Shown piece after piece: positions 26,556 through 37,300 of a stretch of 64,000 nucleotides of DNA. The position numbers and the translations under genes were made by a program. Numbering within the stretch: position 1 is the stretch's first letter; the number at the start of each line of letters is the position of its first letter. Origin of the DNA: Candidatus Zhuqueibacterota bacterium (lineage in GTDB: Bacteria > Zhuqueibacterota > Zhuqueibacteria > Residuimicrobiales > Krinioviventaceae). Below the pieces are notes generated by a model that saw only the letters and a program-made list of their open reading frames with translations, had not been told where the DNA came from and searched no databases. The stretch covers positions 1-64,000 of the forward strand of contig JAFGSB010000077.1 in the NCBI GenBank assembly GCA_016934825.1. Direction: 5' to 3'.

Positions 26556-29245
26556 TGAGCAGCTTTTTAATTAAAACATACATTTTTTTATTGATTTTAT
26601 CAATTGCTGTTACCGGTCTGTACGCAAAACAACCGGAGCCGGCAGAATCAGGAGTTGACGGTCAGGATTTGGCTTTCTCGCAATGCCGGGACGGCGCCGG
26701 AGTAAGCGGGTCAATCGACCTGAACGGAGCTTGGCAGTTCAAGGCCATAGAGGAGAATGAATGGCTGGACGCGAACGTTCCCGGTACGGTATGGGAAGAT
26801 TTGATGCGGTGTGGCAGAATTAAAGAAGATCCTTTTTACCGGGACAACGAACTCAAAGTTCAGTGGGTGGAAAAAAAAGAGTGGGAATACCGGAAAAAAT
26901 TCACCGTTACCGCAGAATTTTTAAAACATGATAAAATTGTTCTCGACTGCCGCGGTCTTGATACTATTGCCGAAATATGGCTGAACGGGACGCTGGTGGC
27001 CAACACAATCAATATGTTCATCGAATATGAGTTTGATGTTAAAAGGTTGTTAAAACCGGGTGAAAATGATATCCATATTTTATTCCGATCGATACTTGAA
27101 TGGAACAAACAGCAGGTCGCGGCGGACCCGAAAGTATCGGAAAAATTAATGAGCATCAAGGGCAATGTCTTTTTTGCCCGCAAGGAAGGCTCCGATTTTG
27201 GATGGGACTGGGGTGTACGTTTACTAACATGCGGAATATGGCGGCCGATACGGCTTGCGGCCTACGATACCGGGCGAATTATCGATCTCGGTGTCCGGCA
27301 GGATCTCGCCGATCCGAATAAAGCTGTTCTGAATGTGACCGCCGAACTTGAACAATTCAGGGACAAAAATTTGTCCATGCAGATACTTGTTTCGTTTAAA
27401 GATAAAATCCTGCAACAACAAAATTTTAAGGTCGCTTCAAATAGGGTAAATGCCAGATTGACGATCAAAGATCCGCAGTTATGGTGGCCAAACGGCTGGG
27501 GAGAACACCCACTTTACACTGTTGAATCAATATTAAAAGACGGCAAACAGGTCGTTCACCGGAAAAAGATCCGTATAGGTCTTCGAACCGTTAAAATTGT
27601 ACGGGAAAAGGATGAACGGGGAGAGAGTTTTGGCATCAAATTCAACGGCCATTTGATATTCTGTAAAGGCGGCAACTGGATTCCTGCGGACGCACTGCCA
27701 AACCGGCTGACCGAGGAACATTACAGACGCCTGCTGGGCTCATGTGTGGAAGCGAACATGAATATGATCCGTATCTGGGGAGGCGGATTATATGAGCCGG
27801 ATATTTTCTACGAATTTTGCGATGAAAACGGATTGATGGTCTGGCATGATTTCGCTTTTGCGGTCGGTCCGTATATTGCTTCCGAATCCTATCTCGAAAA
27901 TGTTCGACAGGAGATTACCAGTGTTGTCCGGCGGCTCCGCCATCATCCATCCATCGCCATCTGGTGCGGTAACAACGAATCGGAGAGCAATATGGCCGGC
28001 GGTCAGCAATGGATCAAAAATTATGATAATGTGGACTGGCAGGGATACGACAGGATATTTCATGAACTCATTCCGGAAACGGCCGCGTTGTACGATCCGG
28101 ACCGGGATTACTGGCCCAGCAGTCCGCATCATCCCCTGGACCGGGCGAAACAAAATCCGGATTGGGAAACATCCTCCGGTAATGTTCATACGTATGAAGT
28201 TTGGGGCGGCAGCGGCGATTTTTCACCTTTCCGGGAAATGGGCCAATATCGTTTTGTCGCCGAGTTTGGTTTTCAAAGTCTCCCGGATATGGAAACGATC
28301 CGAAGCTTTACCGCTCCCGAAGACCGTTATTTCAGTTCCCGCATAATCGATCATCATGAGAAAAGCGGCGGACCGTACCGGCCGGGCAGTACCATCGGTA
28401 CGACAAAGATCGCCAAGTTTACCGCCGATATGTTCCTGATACCAAACGGACTGGAGAACTGGGTTTATGTTTCACAGCTTCTTCAGGCAGAGGGTATGAA
28501 AATGGGATGCGAGGCGTTAAGGCGTAATTATCCCGCCTCAACGGGCGCGCTCTACTGGCAGTTGAACGATAACTGGCCGGTAACATCGTGGAGCAGTATG
28601 GATTATTTTGGAAGATGGAAAGCCCTGCAGTATATGGCCGGAGACTTTTTCAGCCCCGTGCTGGTTTGTGATCAAGTGCAGGACACAAAGGTAAAAATTT
28701 ATGGCGTTAATGATTTGTTGGAGGACATTCCGGCAACTTTAACCTGGGAATTGGGCCGGTTTGACGGTACAGTTGCTCAACGCGGCGAGTTGAATGTCCT
28801 TTTACCCGCAAACCGGAGTACTCCGGTAACAGAGCTTGATTTTAACAATATTATTGCTGAAAATCCGGATTATATTACATATCGAAAATTTTCCTATGAA
28901 AACCGGGGTCAATACTATTTTTCTTACAAACTGGTTCAGGAGAATAAAGTCCTTTCATCCAATACAGCGTTTTTTGTCCTGCAAAAATATTTGCAGCTTA
29001 AAGACCCGCATTTAAACGCTCAAATCCAGAAAGTGAGTGACGGTTTTACCATATCCATCACTGCTGATCGATTTGCGGCATACGTATGTTTGGGATTGAA
29101 AGAAAAATATGCCCGTTTTTCGGATAATTATTTTCATCTCTTGCCGGGTGAGGTGAAAAAAGTCAGGGTTATTGAATCCGAAGTTTCGGAAGATGAATTT
29201 AAAAAGCTGTTCCGCGTGAAAAGTTTGATAGATTCGTTCCGGTAA
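26555..29245 (+). CDS. GH2 beta-mannosidase-like glycoside hydrolase
   Basis: An 896-residue exported GH2 enzyme of the beta-mannosidase subgroup. After a signal peptide (about 1-25) the sugar-binding domain shows DLNGAWQFKAI and VPGTVWEDLMRCGRI, then WNGWGEHPLY-like immunoglobulin segments and a TIM barrel. The acid/base is Glu475 in IWCGNNESES; the nucleophile is Glu570 in FVAEFGFQSLP. It likely removes non-reducing terminal beta-mannose (or beta-glucosamine in some relatives). Length agrees with the family (about 850-900). An upstream GTG at 26,552 is possible, but ATG 26,555 overlapping the preceding stop is preferred. Confidence 0.88.
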   Translation: MSSFLIKTYIFLLILSIAVTGLYAKQPEPAESGVDGQDLAFSQCRDGAGVSGSIDLNGAWQFKAIEENEWLDANVPGTVWEDLMRCGRIKEDPFYRDNELKVQWVEKKEWEYRKKFTVTAEFLKHDKIVLDCRGLDTIAEIWLNGTLVANTINMFIEYEFDVKRLLKPGENDIHILFRSILEWNKQQVAADPKVSEKLMSIKGNVFFARKEGSDFGWDWGVRLLTCGIWRPIRLAAYDTGRIIDLGVRQDLADPNKAVLNVTAELEQFRDKNLSMQILVSFKDKILQQQNFKVASNRVNARLTIKDPQLWWPNGWGEHPLYTVESILKDGKQVVHRKKIRIGLRTVKIVREKDERGESFGIKFNGHLIFCKGGNWIPADALPNRLTEEHYRRLLGSCVEANMNMIRIWGGGLYEPDIFYEFCDENGLMVWHDFAFAVGPYIASESYLENVRQEITSVVRRLRHHPSIAIWCGNNESESNMAGGQQWIKNYDNVDWQGYDRIFHELIPETAALYDPDRDYWPSSPHHPLDRAKQNPDWETSSGNVHTYEVWGGSGDFSPFREMGQYRFVAEFGFQSLPDMETIRSFTAPEDRYFSSRIIDHHEKSGGPYRPGSTIGTTKIAKFTADMFLIPNGLENWVYVSQLLQAEGMKMGCEALRRNYPASTGALYWQLNDNWPVTSWSSMDYFGRWKALQYMAGDFFSPVLVCDQVQDTKVKIYGVNDLLEDIPATLTWELGRFDGTVAQRGELNVLLPANRSTPVTELDFNNIIAENPDYITYRKFSYENRGQYYFSYKLVQENKVLSSNTAFFVLQKYLQLKDPHLNAQIQKVSDGFTISITADRFAAYVCLGLKEKYARFSDNYFHLLPGEVKKVRVIESEVSEDEFKKLFRVKSLIDSFR

Positions 29246-29361
29246 ACAGGTCTCGGAAAGGCGACATAATTCTTTACTCGCACATTTCAGCAATCTTTTT
29301 ATTTTTAAAATGAAATAATTGGTTTATTATTATAAAAATAACTTTCAGGAAAGTGGATTAT

Positions 29362-30723
29362 ATGTTCAGGAATATGTTAATATTTTGTATATTTTTCTCT
29401 ATTATCATTGCGGCATCAAATGTAACCGCCCGGCAAGGGATATGGACGTCGGCGGAGGAGCTTGCAGGAAAACCGATGGAAGGTCCCGCCTGGGAAGCGG
29501 TGTTAAGCGCGGCGAACAACGCAAGTCCGAATGCGGCCAGCGTGTCCGACCAGGACAGTAACAATAACGCTGAAATTTTGGCGGCCGGTATTGTTTACGC
29601 ACGAACCGGTGAGTCAAAGTACAGGGACAAAGTCGTTGTAGCATGTGAAAAACTGGCAAACGCGGGCAAACCGGATGACCGAACGCTGGCATGGGCAAGG
29701 GAAACCGGCGCGTATGCCATGGCGGCCGACCTGGTGGGTTATAAAACATCTGAATTTGAATTATGGCTCCGCAACATGGCTGAAAATTATGTTGCCACTG
29801 ATGACCGTACTCTTTTGGGTATGTTCAAAAAACGACCGAATAACTGGGGCACACAGGGCTTTGGCTCTTTATGCGCAATATATGCTTTTCTTCAGGATAC
29901 GGTCAGGTTAAACGAGGTCCGTAATTACTGGATACAATCTGTAGTCGGACCAAAGCCCGATGAATTAACTTATGGTGATGATCTGTCCTGGCATGTCGAC
30001 ACGAACAATTTGCGGTTGATCAATCCCAAAGGCGCCGTCAAGCAGGGACTGAATATCGACGGTATCATACCCGATGATATGCGGCGGGGCACTTCGTTTA
30101 AAAATCCCCCCGAACATACGGGTTACGCCTGGGAGACTCTGCAAGGCATTGTAATGGGAGCACGGATTCTCGAGCGTTGCGGTATGCCGATTTGGGCCGT
30201 TGCCGATAGCGCGATTTACAGGGCGTTTTATGCCATCCAGGTGCGCTGGGAAAATCAATTTGGCGGCTGGAAAGCTGAGGGCGACGATTTATGGATGCTG
30301 CCCTTCCTGGATGCCGCTTACGGAACAAACTGGTCGGACGGTCAGCCCGAACGCGTATGGGAGCATGGTAAAAACACTGGCTGGCCTTATGTAATTTGTA
30401 ATAACAATACCGATATTAAGGAAACAGGCGGGACCTTGACGCCTGACATTTTTGATTTAAAGCAAAACTATCCCAATCCTTTTAATCCGACAACATGTAT
30501 CAGTTATACGCTTTCCGGCTCGTGCCATGTCAAATTAACGGTTTTTGATATACAAGGTCAAATGATTTCTGTTCTAGTAGATCAAAATCAAAATCCGGGT
30601 GATTATAACTTTTTTTGGCAGGCCCGGTCTTTAACAGGACAAAATTTACCAACCGGATTTTACTTTTGCCGGCTGCAGGCCGGACATTTTAGTGATACTA
30701 TAAAAACCATATTAATGAAGTAA
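29362..30723 (+). CDS. Alginate-lyase-like (alpha/alpha toroid) protein with T9SS sorting domain
   Basis: A 453-residue secreted protein with a signal peptide (to about residue 23), an alpha-helical domain resembling alginate-lyase-superfamily proteins (PL5/PL38-like, helices about 25-340) and a T9SS sorting domain (from about 362: LKQNYPNPFNPTTCISY). The motif KRPNNWGTQGFGS recalls the conserved Asn-containing motif of the superfamily, and a later EHTGYAWETL segment may contribute His and Tyr. It probably cleaves a uronic-acid-containing polymer by beta-elimination at the cell surface. Product specificity is not readable. ATG 29,362 with AGGAAA upstream is preferred to GTG 29,353. Confidence 0.7.
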   Translation: MFRNMLIFCIFFSIIIAASNVTARQGIWTSAEELAGKPMEGPAWEAVLSAANNASPNAASVSDQDSNNNAEILAAGIVYARTGESKYRDKVVVACEKLANAGKPDDRTLAWARETGAYAMAADLVGYKTSEFELWLRNMAENYVATDDRTLLGMFKKRPNNWGTQGFGSLCAIYAFLQDTVRLNEVRNYWIQSVVGPKPDELTYGDDLSWHVDTNNLRLINPKGAVKQGLNIDGIIPDDMRRGTSFKNPPEHTGYAWETLQGIVMGARILERCGMPIWAVADSAIYRAFYAIQVRWENQFGGWKAEGDDLWMLPFLDAAYGTNWSDGQPERVWEHGKNTGWPYVICNNNTDIKETGGTLTPDIFDLKQNYPNPFNPTTCISYTLSGSCHVKLTVFDIQGQMISVLVDQNQNPGDYNFFWQARSLTGQNLPTGFYFCRLQAGHFSDTIKTILMK

Positions 30724-30945
30724 AGTAATTAATTGAACCGATATAATTTTAAATTTGAATTTTTAGACAAAAAATAGGTAACAAATAAAATAAATTACGG
30801 TTAACTTATTTTTCATATAATTAATAATTTTCGCCGGCTCACAAACCCGGAACGTAAATCTTGACCGGATTATAAATTGTAAATACCGGCAGGAATAATC
30901 TAAACAACAATCAGTCTCTGGTTATAATTGACAGTTATAAATAAA

Positions 30946-32433
30946 ATGAAATCAAAATTTATTCATATAGCTATTGCCGCCTTTATTCTGCAGTGTGGAT
31001 TAAATATATCTGTCGTTGCTCAGACACTGGATTCCCTTGTTTCGCATGGACTTGAATTCGCCCGTCTCCAGTTACAAAATAGTGTGGACGAAGTTAAAGT
31101 AGCCTCAAAATTTCCCAGAAGTACGTTATCGAACGGAACCTGGAACACAAAAGATTCCGGCAGTTGGACCAGCGGTTTTTTCCCCGGATGTTTGTGGTAT
31201 ATGTATGAATATACTTCCGATAACAGGTTTAAGGAGTGGGCGGAAAACTGGACCGCCGGAATGGAAAACGAAAAATATGATACCGGCAGCCATGATGTGG
31301 GATTCAAGATATTTTGCAGCTTTGGGAACGGATACCGGAATACACAAAATCCGGCTTACCTGGATGTTATTCTGCGCGCCGCCCAATCGCTGGCTACCCG
31401 CTATAATCCTGTAGTCGGCTGTATAAAATCATGGAACAGCGGTTCGCGGGGTCAATATCCCGTTATTATCGATAATATGATGAACCTCGAATTATTGTTA
31501 TGGGCGTCAAAACAGCCGGGAGGCGAACAAAATTGGTACGACATGGCCGTGAGTCACGCCAAAAAGACCGTAAAGAATCATATACGCGAAGACGGGAGCA
31601 CCTATCATGTTGTGGATTATGACCCGGTTACCGGCGATGTATTGAAGCGTAATACAGTGCAGGGTTACGCGGACGAATCGACATGGGCGCGGGGTCAGGC
31701 CTGGGGTCTGTACGGATTTACCATGGTGTATCGGGAAACCGGCGACACATTATTTTTGCAGACCGCGAAAAAAGTGGCCGACTATTTTATCGCCCATCTA
31801 CCTGCTGATGTCGTTCCGTATTGGGATTTTCAGGCGCCCAATATCCCGAATGAACAAAAAGACGCTTCGGCAGCCGCGATTGCCGCATCCGGATTACTGG
31901 AACTGAGCACACTGGTCAATCCTGAAGATAAAAATAAATACCGGGATACCGCCTGCGATCTGATAACGGCGCTTTGCTCACCCGCTTTTTTGGCCGAGGG
32001 AACAAATAACAGCGGTATTATACTGCATGGCGTCGGCAATCGCAATAGCTATTCCGAAGTCGATGTAACACTCATTTATTCCGATTATTATTATCTTGAA
32101 GCGCTGCAAAGATACCTGGAAATAAAGCCGACTTTTATTGCAGAGTATGAAAATGAACCGGAGCTTGCTGGCCAGATTCAATTGCTGCAAAACTATCCGA
32201 ATCCGTTCAATCCGGAAACAACAATACGTTACACGCTTTCCAATGATGTTTTTTCAAGTGTAAATGTTTATGATATCAGTGGTCGTCTTGTCCGTGTTCT
32301 TTATTATGGTTTTCAGACCAGAGGTGAGCACCGGCTTGTCTTTGACGGTCGGAATATTCCCTCGGGCATATATGTGCTTGTGCTGCAGGCCGGATATGAT
32401 TTCAAAACTATAAAATTAACCCTGGTCAGATAA
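30946..32433 (+). CDS. GH88-like unsaturated glucuronyl hydrolase with T9SS sorting domain
   Basis: A 495-residue secreted enzyme. A signal peptide (to about VVAQ) is followed by the GH88 alpha/alpha-barrel. The family's two catalytic Asp residues appear as Asp117 (GSHDVGF) and Asp176 (PVIIDNMMNLELL), 59 apart, close to the spacing in characterised unsaturated glucuronyl hydrolases. WARGQAWGLYGF is also typical. The enzyme removes the delta-4,5-unsaturated uronate made by lyases such as those at 29,362 and 37,660. A T9SS tail (from about 410: LLQNYPNPFNPETTIRY) is unusual for a family normally found in cytoplasm or periplasm. No clear Shine-Dalgarno precedes the start; 30,724-30,945 shows no gene. 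Confidence 0.88.
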   Translation: MKSKFIHIAIAAFILQCGLNISVVAQTLDSLVSHGLEFARLQLQNSVDEVKVASKFPRSTLSNGTWNTKDSGSWTSGFFPGCLWYMYEYTSDNRFKEWAENWTAGMENEKYDTGSHDVGFKIFCSFGNGYRNTQNPAYLDVILRAAQSLATRYNPVVGCIKSWNSGSRGQYPVIIDNMMNLELLLWASKQPGGEQNWYDMAVSHAKKTVKNHIREDGSTYHVVDYDPVTGDVLKRNTVQGYADESTWARGQAWGLYGFTMVYRETGDTLFLQTAKKVADYFIAHLPADVVPYWDFQAPNIPNEQKDASAAAIAASGLLELSTLVNPEDKNKYRDTACDLITALCSPAFLAEGTNNSGIILHGVGNRNSYSEVDVTLIYSDYYYLEALQRYLEIKPTFIAEYENEPELAGQIQLLQNYPNPFNPETTIRYTLSNDVFSSVNVYDISGRLVRVLYYGFQTRGEHRLVFDGRNIPSGIYVLVLQAGYDFKTIKLTLVR

Positions 32434-32481
32434 CAAGATCATGATTACAATTTATTTATTAAATCAAAACAGGAGTAAACA

Positions 32482-33537
32482 ATGTACCGTATATTCATGA
32501 ATTGTACTTTTCTTTTAGTCGCAGGCTTGCTGGTGTTATCCGGATGCACGAAAAGTAAACCGGATTTCACATCCATGCCTAAATATGACGCCCACGTTCA
32601 TATTTATTATCCGGGCGCCGGATTTCTGGACCAGGCTAAAGCCGATAATTTCAAGGCAATTGTCATAATTCTTGACGCATACGATCTGACATGGTCAAAA
32701 CAATATGTTGAACAACAAAAAAAGCTCCATGCCGACCGGTTCGATTATGTGACTTCCTTTACCATGCAGGGTTGGGACGAGCCGGACTGGCAGGAAAAGA
32801 CAATCGCTTTCTTGAAAAGCGAATTTGAAAACGGCGCGATCGGAGTCAAGGTATGGAAAAATATCGGTATGGAGTTTAAGGATAAAAACGACCGGTTTGT
32901 CATGATCGATAATCCCCGTTTCGATCCCATTTTCGATTTTATTGAATCGCAGGGCAAAGTCCTGACCGGGCATATCGGCGAACCGCGCGATTGCTGGCTG
33001 CCCCTGAATGAAATGATTGCCGCCGGCAATAAAAACTATTACAGCAGCAATCCAAAATACCATATGTACCTGCATCCGGATTACCCGTCATACGAAGAGC
33101 AGATCAATTCATACCAACGTATGCTGGACAAACATCCGAATTTGAAATATATCGGCTGTCACCTCGGCAGCATCGAATGGAGTATGACCGAACTGGCAAA
33201 AGTTCTGGACAAGTACCCGAATATGGCCGTTGACCTGGCCGCCAGGATTGATGACATCCAGCTACTGGACAGGGAAGAGGTGAAGACTTTTTTAATTAAT
33301 TATCAGGACCGTATCTTGTACGCGACAGACTATGTTATGGAGGATAACCAGGAACCGGAAAAATCCATAAAAAGAGTCCATGAAAGATGGTTAAGCGACT
33401 GGACTTATTTCGCAACGGATTCGGTAACAACTATTAGAGGAACTGAAACTCCTGTGCGGGGACTGGATTTACCCGAAACTGTTTTAAATAAAATATACCG
33501 GCAAAACGTGGAAAAATGGTACCTGAAAAAATTATAA
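32482..33537 (+). CDS. Amidohydrolase-2-family lipoprotein
   Basis: A 351-residue lipoprotein (lipobox VLSGC) of the amidohydrolase superfamily, amidohydrolase-2 type. Metal-site motifs are in order: DAHVHIY (His38, His40), TGHIGEP, GCHLGS and YATDY with the final Asp. Such TIM-barrel hydrolases cleave C-N, C-O or C-C bonds, and lactonases are included. In a sugar-degradation locus a lactonase, ester or amide hydrolase role is possible; the substrate is unknown. Start supported by AGGAG. Export as a lipoprotein is less common for this family. Confidence 0.75.
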   Translation: MYRIFMNCTFLLVAGLLVLSGCTKSKPDFTSMPKYDAHVHIYYPGAGFLDQAKADNFKAIVIILDAYDLTWSKQYVEQQKKLHADRFDYVTSFTMQGWDEPDWQEKTIAFLKSEFENGAIGVKVWKNIGMEFKDKNDRFVMIDNPRFDPIFDFIESQGKVLTGHIGEPRDCWLPLNEMIAAGNKNYYSSNPKYHMYLHPDYPSYEEQINSYQRMLDKHPNLKYIGCHLGSIEWSMTELAKVLDKYPNMAVDLAARIDDIQLLDREEVKTFLINYQDRILYATDYVMEDNQEPEKSIKRVHERWLSDWTYFATDSVTTIRGTETPVRGLDLPETVLNKIYRQNVEKWYLKKL

Positions 33538-33619
33538 TTATAATTTTTGATTTTATAAATCATCTTTGTTTTATTGTAAAAGATGTAAAAATCGGTTGTC
33601 TTTCAAGGGAGATATTTAA

Positions 33620-34348
33620 ATGAAAAGATTTCTTTTTTTGATTATGGCAATTGTCTGTGCAACATACTGTTCCCGGCAGGTTCATAATTCCGAAAATTTA
33701 GCCGCGGCATTGTTTACGGCAAATCCTGTTGTAATTGACGGCAGCCTAAATGAGCAGGCCTGGACCGATGCTTCACGAATTTATCTGAAAGATAATAATA
33801 CGGGACAGGTTGTTGAGGATTCAAGTTACTCCGTTTATGCTTCGGTATGTTATGACAAGATTAATTTGTATATCGCATTTTTGTGTAATGATGTAGACAT
33901 ATTCAGTTCATATACGGAACGGGATCAGCATCTTTGGGAAGAGGAGGCCATCGAGGTTTTTATTGACGTCGATGATGAGCCCAATACTTATGTTGAGATC
34001 GAACTGTCTCCCAATAATGTATTGTTTGACAGTTACATTGTTGATCCGGTCAATATTGATGTCGAAGAAACGGCCGGGTTCGATCTTCCCGGGATCGAGA
34101 CGGCCGTATCGGTAAACGGCACCGTAAACAAACTGAATGATCAGGATTCGGGATGGTCCGCCGAAATTCGGATTCCATTTGCCGATTTGGTCAAAGATTT
34201 CAAATTTGATGATTTAAAAAAAGCGGAATGGAAAATTAATTTTTACCGGCTGGATCGCGATCATGACGGACCGTCGAGTTACGCGTGGTCCCCGACCTTC
34301 GGACGGTTCCACAAACCATCCGTATTCGGCTCCCTGGTATTTAAATAA
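33620..34348 (+). CDS. CBM9-like carbohydrate-binding lipoprotein
   Basis: A 242-residue lipoprotein (signal ending CATYC) that consists essentially of one carbohydrate-family-9-binding-like beta-sandwich: PVVIDGSLNEQAWTDAS at the start, YVSVCYDKINLYIAF-like strand, EEAIEVFIDVDD, YVEIELSPNNVLFDSYI and WSAEIRIPFADL. This arrangement is typical of CBM9-like domains in secreted enzymes and surface proteins. It probably binds glycan fragments at the membrane. AAGGGAG precedes the start. Confidence 0.78.
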   Translation: MKRFLFLIMAIVCATYCSRQVHNSENLAAALFTANPVVIDGSLNEQAWTDASRIYLKDNNTGQVVEDSSYSVYASVCYDKINLYIAFLCNDVDIFSSYTERDQHLWEEEAIEVFIDVDDEPNTYVEIELSPNNVLFDSYIVDPVNIDVEETAGFDLPGIETAVSVNGTVNKLNDQDSGWSAEIRIPFADLVKDFKFDDLKKAEWKINFYRLDRDHDGPSSYAWSPTFGRFHKPSVFGSLVFK

Positions 34349-34389
34349 TATTAGAATTTATCAGAAAAACCAAATTCGAGAAGAATAAA

Positions 34390-37300
34390 ATGAAAAAGAC
34401 AGTCGTATTATTATTTGTCCTGTTTATCGCGCAGGTCGCACTGGCGGAAGTAAAAGTGTGGGAGGAGCCGCTGATGATCCCCACCTGGAAGATCGGCGCA
34501 CCCGAGGTAAATCCGACTTTTTCATGGAGTTCATCCCGGATGCCGGTTTATCCGTATCCGTATAAAGAAATTATTACCAATATTAAAGGTGACAGCGTAT
34601 ACCAGGCATGCTGGCTGGAAAATGAATTTATTAAAGTATTGATTCTGCCGGAAATTGGCGGCCGTTTACATGGCGCGCAGGATAAAACCAATCAGTATAA
34701 TTTTTTCTACTGGCAGCCGACCATCAAACCGGCGCTGATCGGTATGACCGGGGCCTGGATTTCGGGCGGTATCGAGTGGAATTTTCCCACAGGACACCGG
34801 CCGACATGTTTCAGTCCGGTCAGTTACCGGCTTGAAGAAAATGCTGACGGCAGTAAAACCGTTTGGGTGGGTGAAACGGAATGGATTTACCATATGCGGT
34901 GGATCGTCGGTATGACCGTATATCCAGATAGAAACGTTATAGAGGCGAAAGTGCGGTTATATAATCCCACTCCTTTGCGGCACTCTTACTGGATGTGGAC
35001 AACCATGGCGGTCAATGCCAATGAAAATTATCAGGCCATCTATCCGACCCGAATCATGACCGAACATGGAAAATTTGAATATTTCCACTGGCCGGTAAAT
35101 AATAACGTTGATATCAGTTGGTGGAAAAACGTACCCAACGCTTCCAGTTTTTTCGCTACCGAGATGGGTGATTTTTTCGGCGGCTACGATCACGGGAAAC
35201 AGGCGGGAACGATCATTACCGGTAACAGGCACATCGTGATCGGGAAAAAACTGTGGACGTGGGGAACGTCGCCGTTCGGCCGCATGTGGGAACCGGTTTT
35301 GACCGAAGGGCAGGGTCCTTATTTTGAACCGCAGGCGGGCGCCTATTCGGACAATCAGCCGGATTTACACTGGATTGAGCCCGGCGAAGTGAAATCCTAC
35401 AGTCATTTTTTCTTCCCGGTGCGGGATATCGGGCCCTTCAAACAGGCAAACGTGAACGGGGCCCTGAACCTGGAATTCTCCGTCGACCGGATCATTCTGG
35501 GCGTCTATTCCACTGCTGTATTATCCCCGGGAACCGTGCTGTTGACGAAAGACGGACAGACTGTTTTCGAAAAAACTTTGGATATCGATCCGGCAAAACC
35601 TTTTACGTTTAGAATTGAGAACGATAATTCAAAAGCGGAGCTGGAACGGTATACGATCCGGCTTTTGGATGACAACGGAAATGAATTGATAACATATACA
35701 CCGCAAAAACTGGAAGAGTTGCCGCTTCCTGAACCGGCAAAGGTTTATGATGAACCGGAGAATATGAAAACCACGGATGAATTGTGGCACGCGGGAGATA
35801 TCGTATATAAATTCCGAGAACCGCAACGGGCGCGTACCTATTTTGAGGAGGCGCTGCGCCTGGACCCCGGCGACTCGAGGTCGCATGTCTCGTTGGCGGA
35901 ACTTGATATTAAACGCGCCGGTTACGAATCGGCTTTACAGCACCTGTCGGCCGCTGAAATGCGCGACCCGGATAACGGTAAAATATTTTATTTAAAGGCA
36001 GTGGCACGTGAAGCGCTTGGCGATTTTGAATCCGCGTACAATTTATATTACAGGTCGGTCCATTTTGCGGAATACCTGCCACAGGGATACAGCCGGATTG
36101 CCCGGCTGGATTTACGAAAGGGTGATCTGAAAAACGCCCTGACGCATATCGGTAAAGCGGTTGAACAAAATAACTTGAACCCGCAACTGTGGGCGCTCAA
36201 AGCAACGATTCTGAGACTGGCCGGGGATTATGCAAACGCTGAAAAAGCCGCCGCTCAGGCCCAGCAGCTCGATCCTCTTGATCCCCGGGCAATGTATGAA
36301 GTCCTATGTCTGCGGAAATCACAGGCGGGGCCGGTAAAAACAGATATAAAAGAGTTTACCCGGCTCATGTCGTATGATCCGAACAGTTATATTGAACTTG
36401 CCTGTCAGTACGCGGGAGAGGGGCTGTTCGACAGCGCTCTGGATATTCTTGAAACGGGCCGGTCAAATACACAAACGCCTTTTGCCCTGAATACTTATTA
36501 TTCGGCATATTACGCGGCGCAAAAAGGCGATTCTCAGAATTCAAAAAAATTATATGAACTGGCCGGACAACAGCCCCCCGAGTATATTTTCCCGTCCCGC
36601 GCAGAAGCGATTAATGTATTCCGAAGGGCGCTTGATATGGATTCCCATGACGGCCGCGCCTGGTATTACCTGGGTCTGGTACATGCCAATTTAGCCGAAC
36701 CGGACAGCGCGGTTTCCTGCTGGCAAAAAGCGGTAAGTTATGACGATAAAAACGCCCTGGCCTGGCGCGATCTCGGTCTGGCATTGTATAAAAGCGGTTC
36801 CGATATAAAGCGGTCGCTCGAATGTTATGAGAATGCGTTTCGTCTGGCTCCCGATGACAGCAGAATTCTGATGGAACTGGACAATGTCAAACAGTCAACG
36901 GGCGAAACGATTTCAAACCGGTTGAATTTCCTGCAAAAGCACGTCAAAGTCGTTGAGACGCGTGACAACCTGCTCACTACCATGCTGGATTTAATGGTGC
37001 AAAACGGAGAATATAACAGCGCTCTCGAATATTACCTGGGTCATCACTTCCATAACTGGGAGGGCGGATATTCCATCCACAATGCCTACATGGAGGCGTG
37101 TATCGGTAAAAGCAGGACGGCAAAAACACCGCAGGAAGCGTTGGACTGGTATTTAAAAGCATGCGACTATCCCGAAAACCTTGAAGTCGCGCCGCGGCAG
37201 CCGAACCTGCGGGGCTTTTTATATGTGCCGATGGCAAAATTGTATCAGCAACTCAATAATAACAAAGAAGCTTCAAGATTGTTAAATATCGCTGCGGAAG

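Noticed and set aside
27846-28346. 166-codon + strand open frame in another phase
   Set aside because: Overlaps the barrel of the beta-mannosidase-like enzyme, whose catalytic motifs lie in the other frame.
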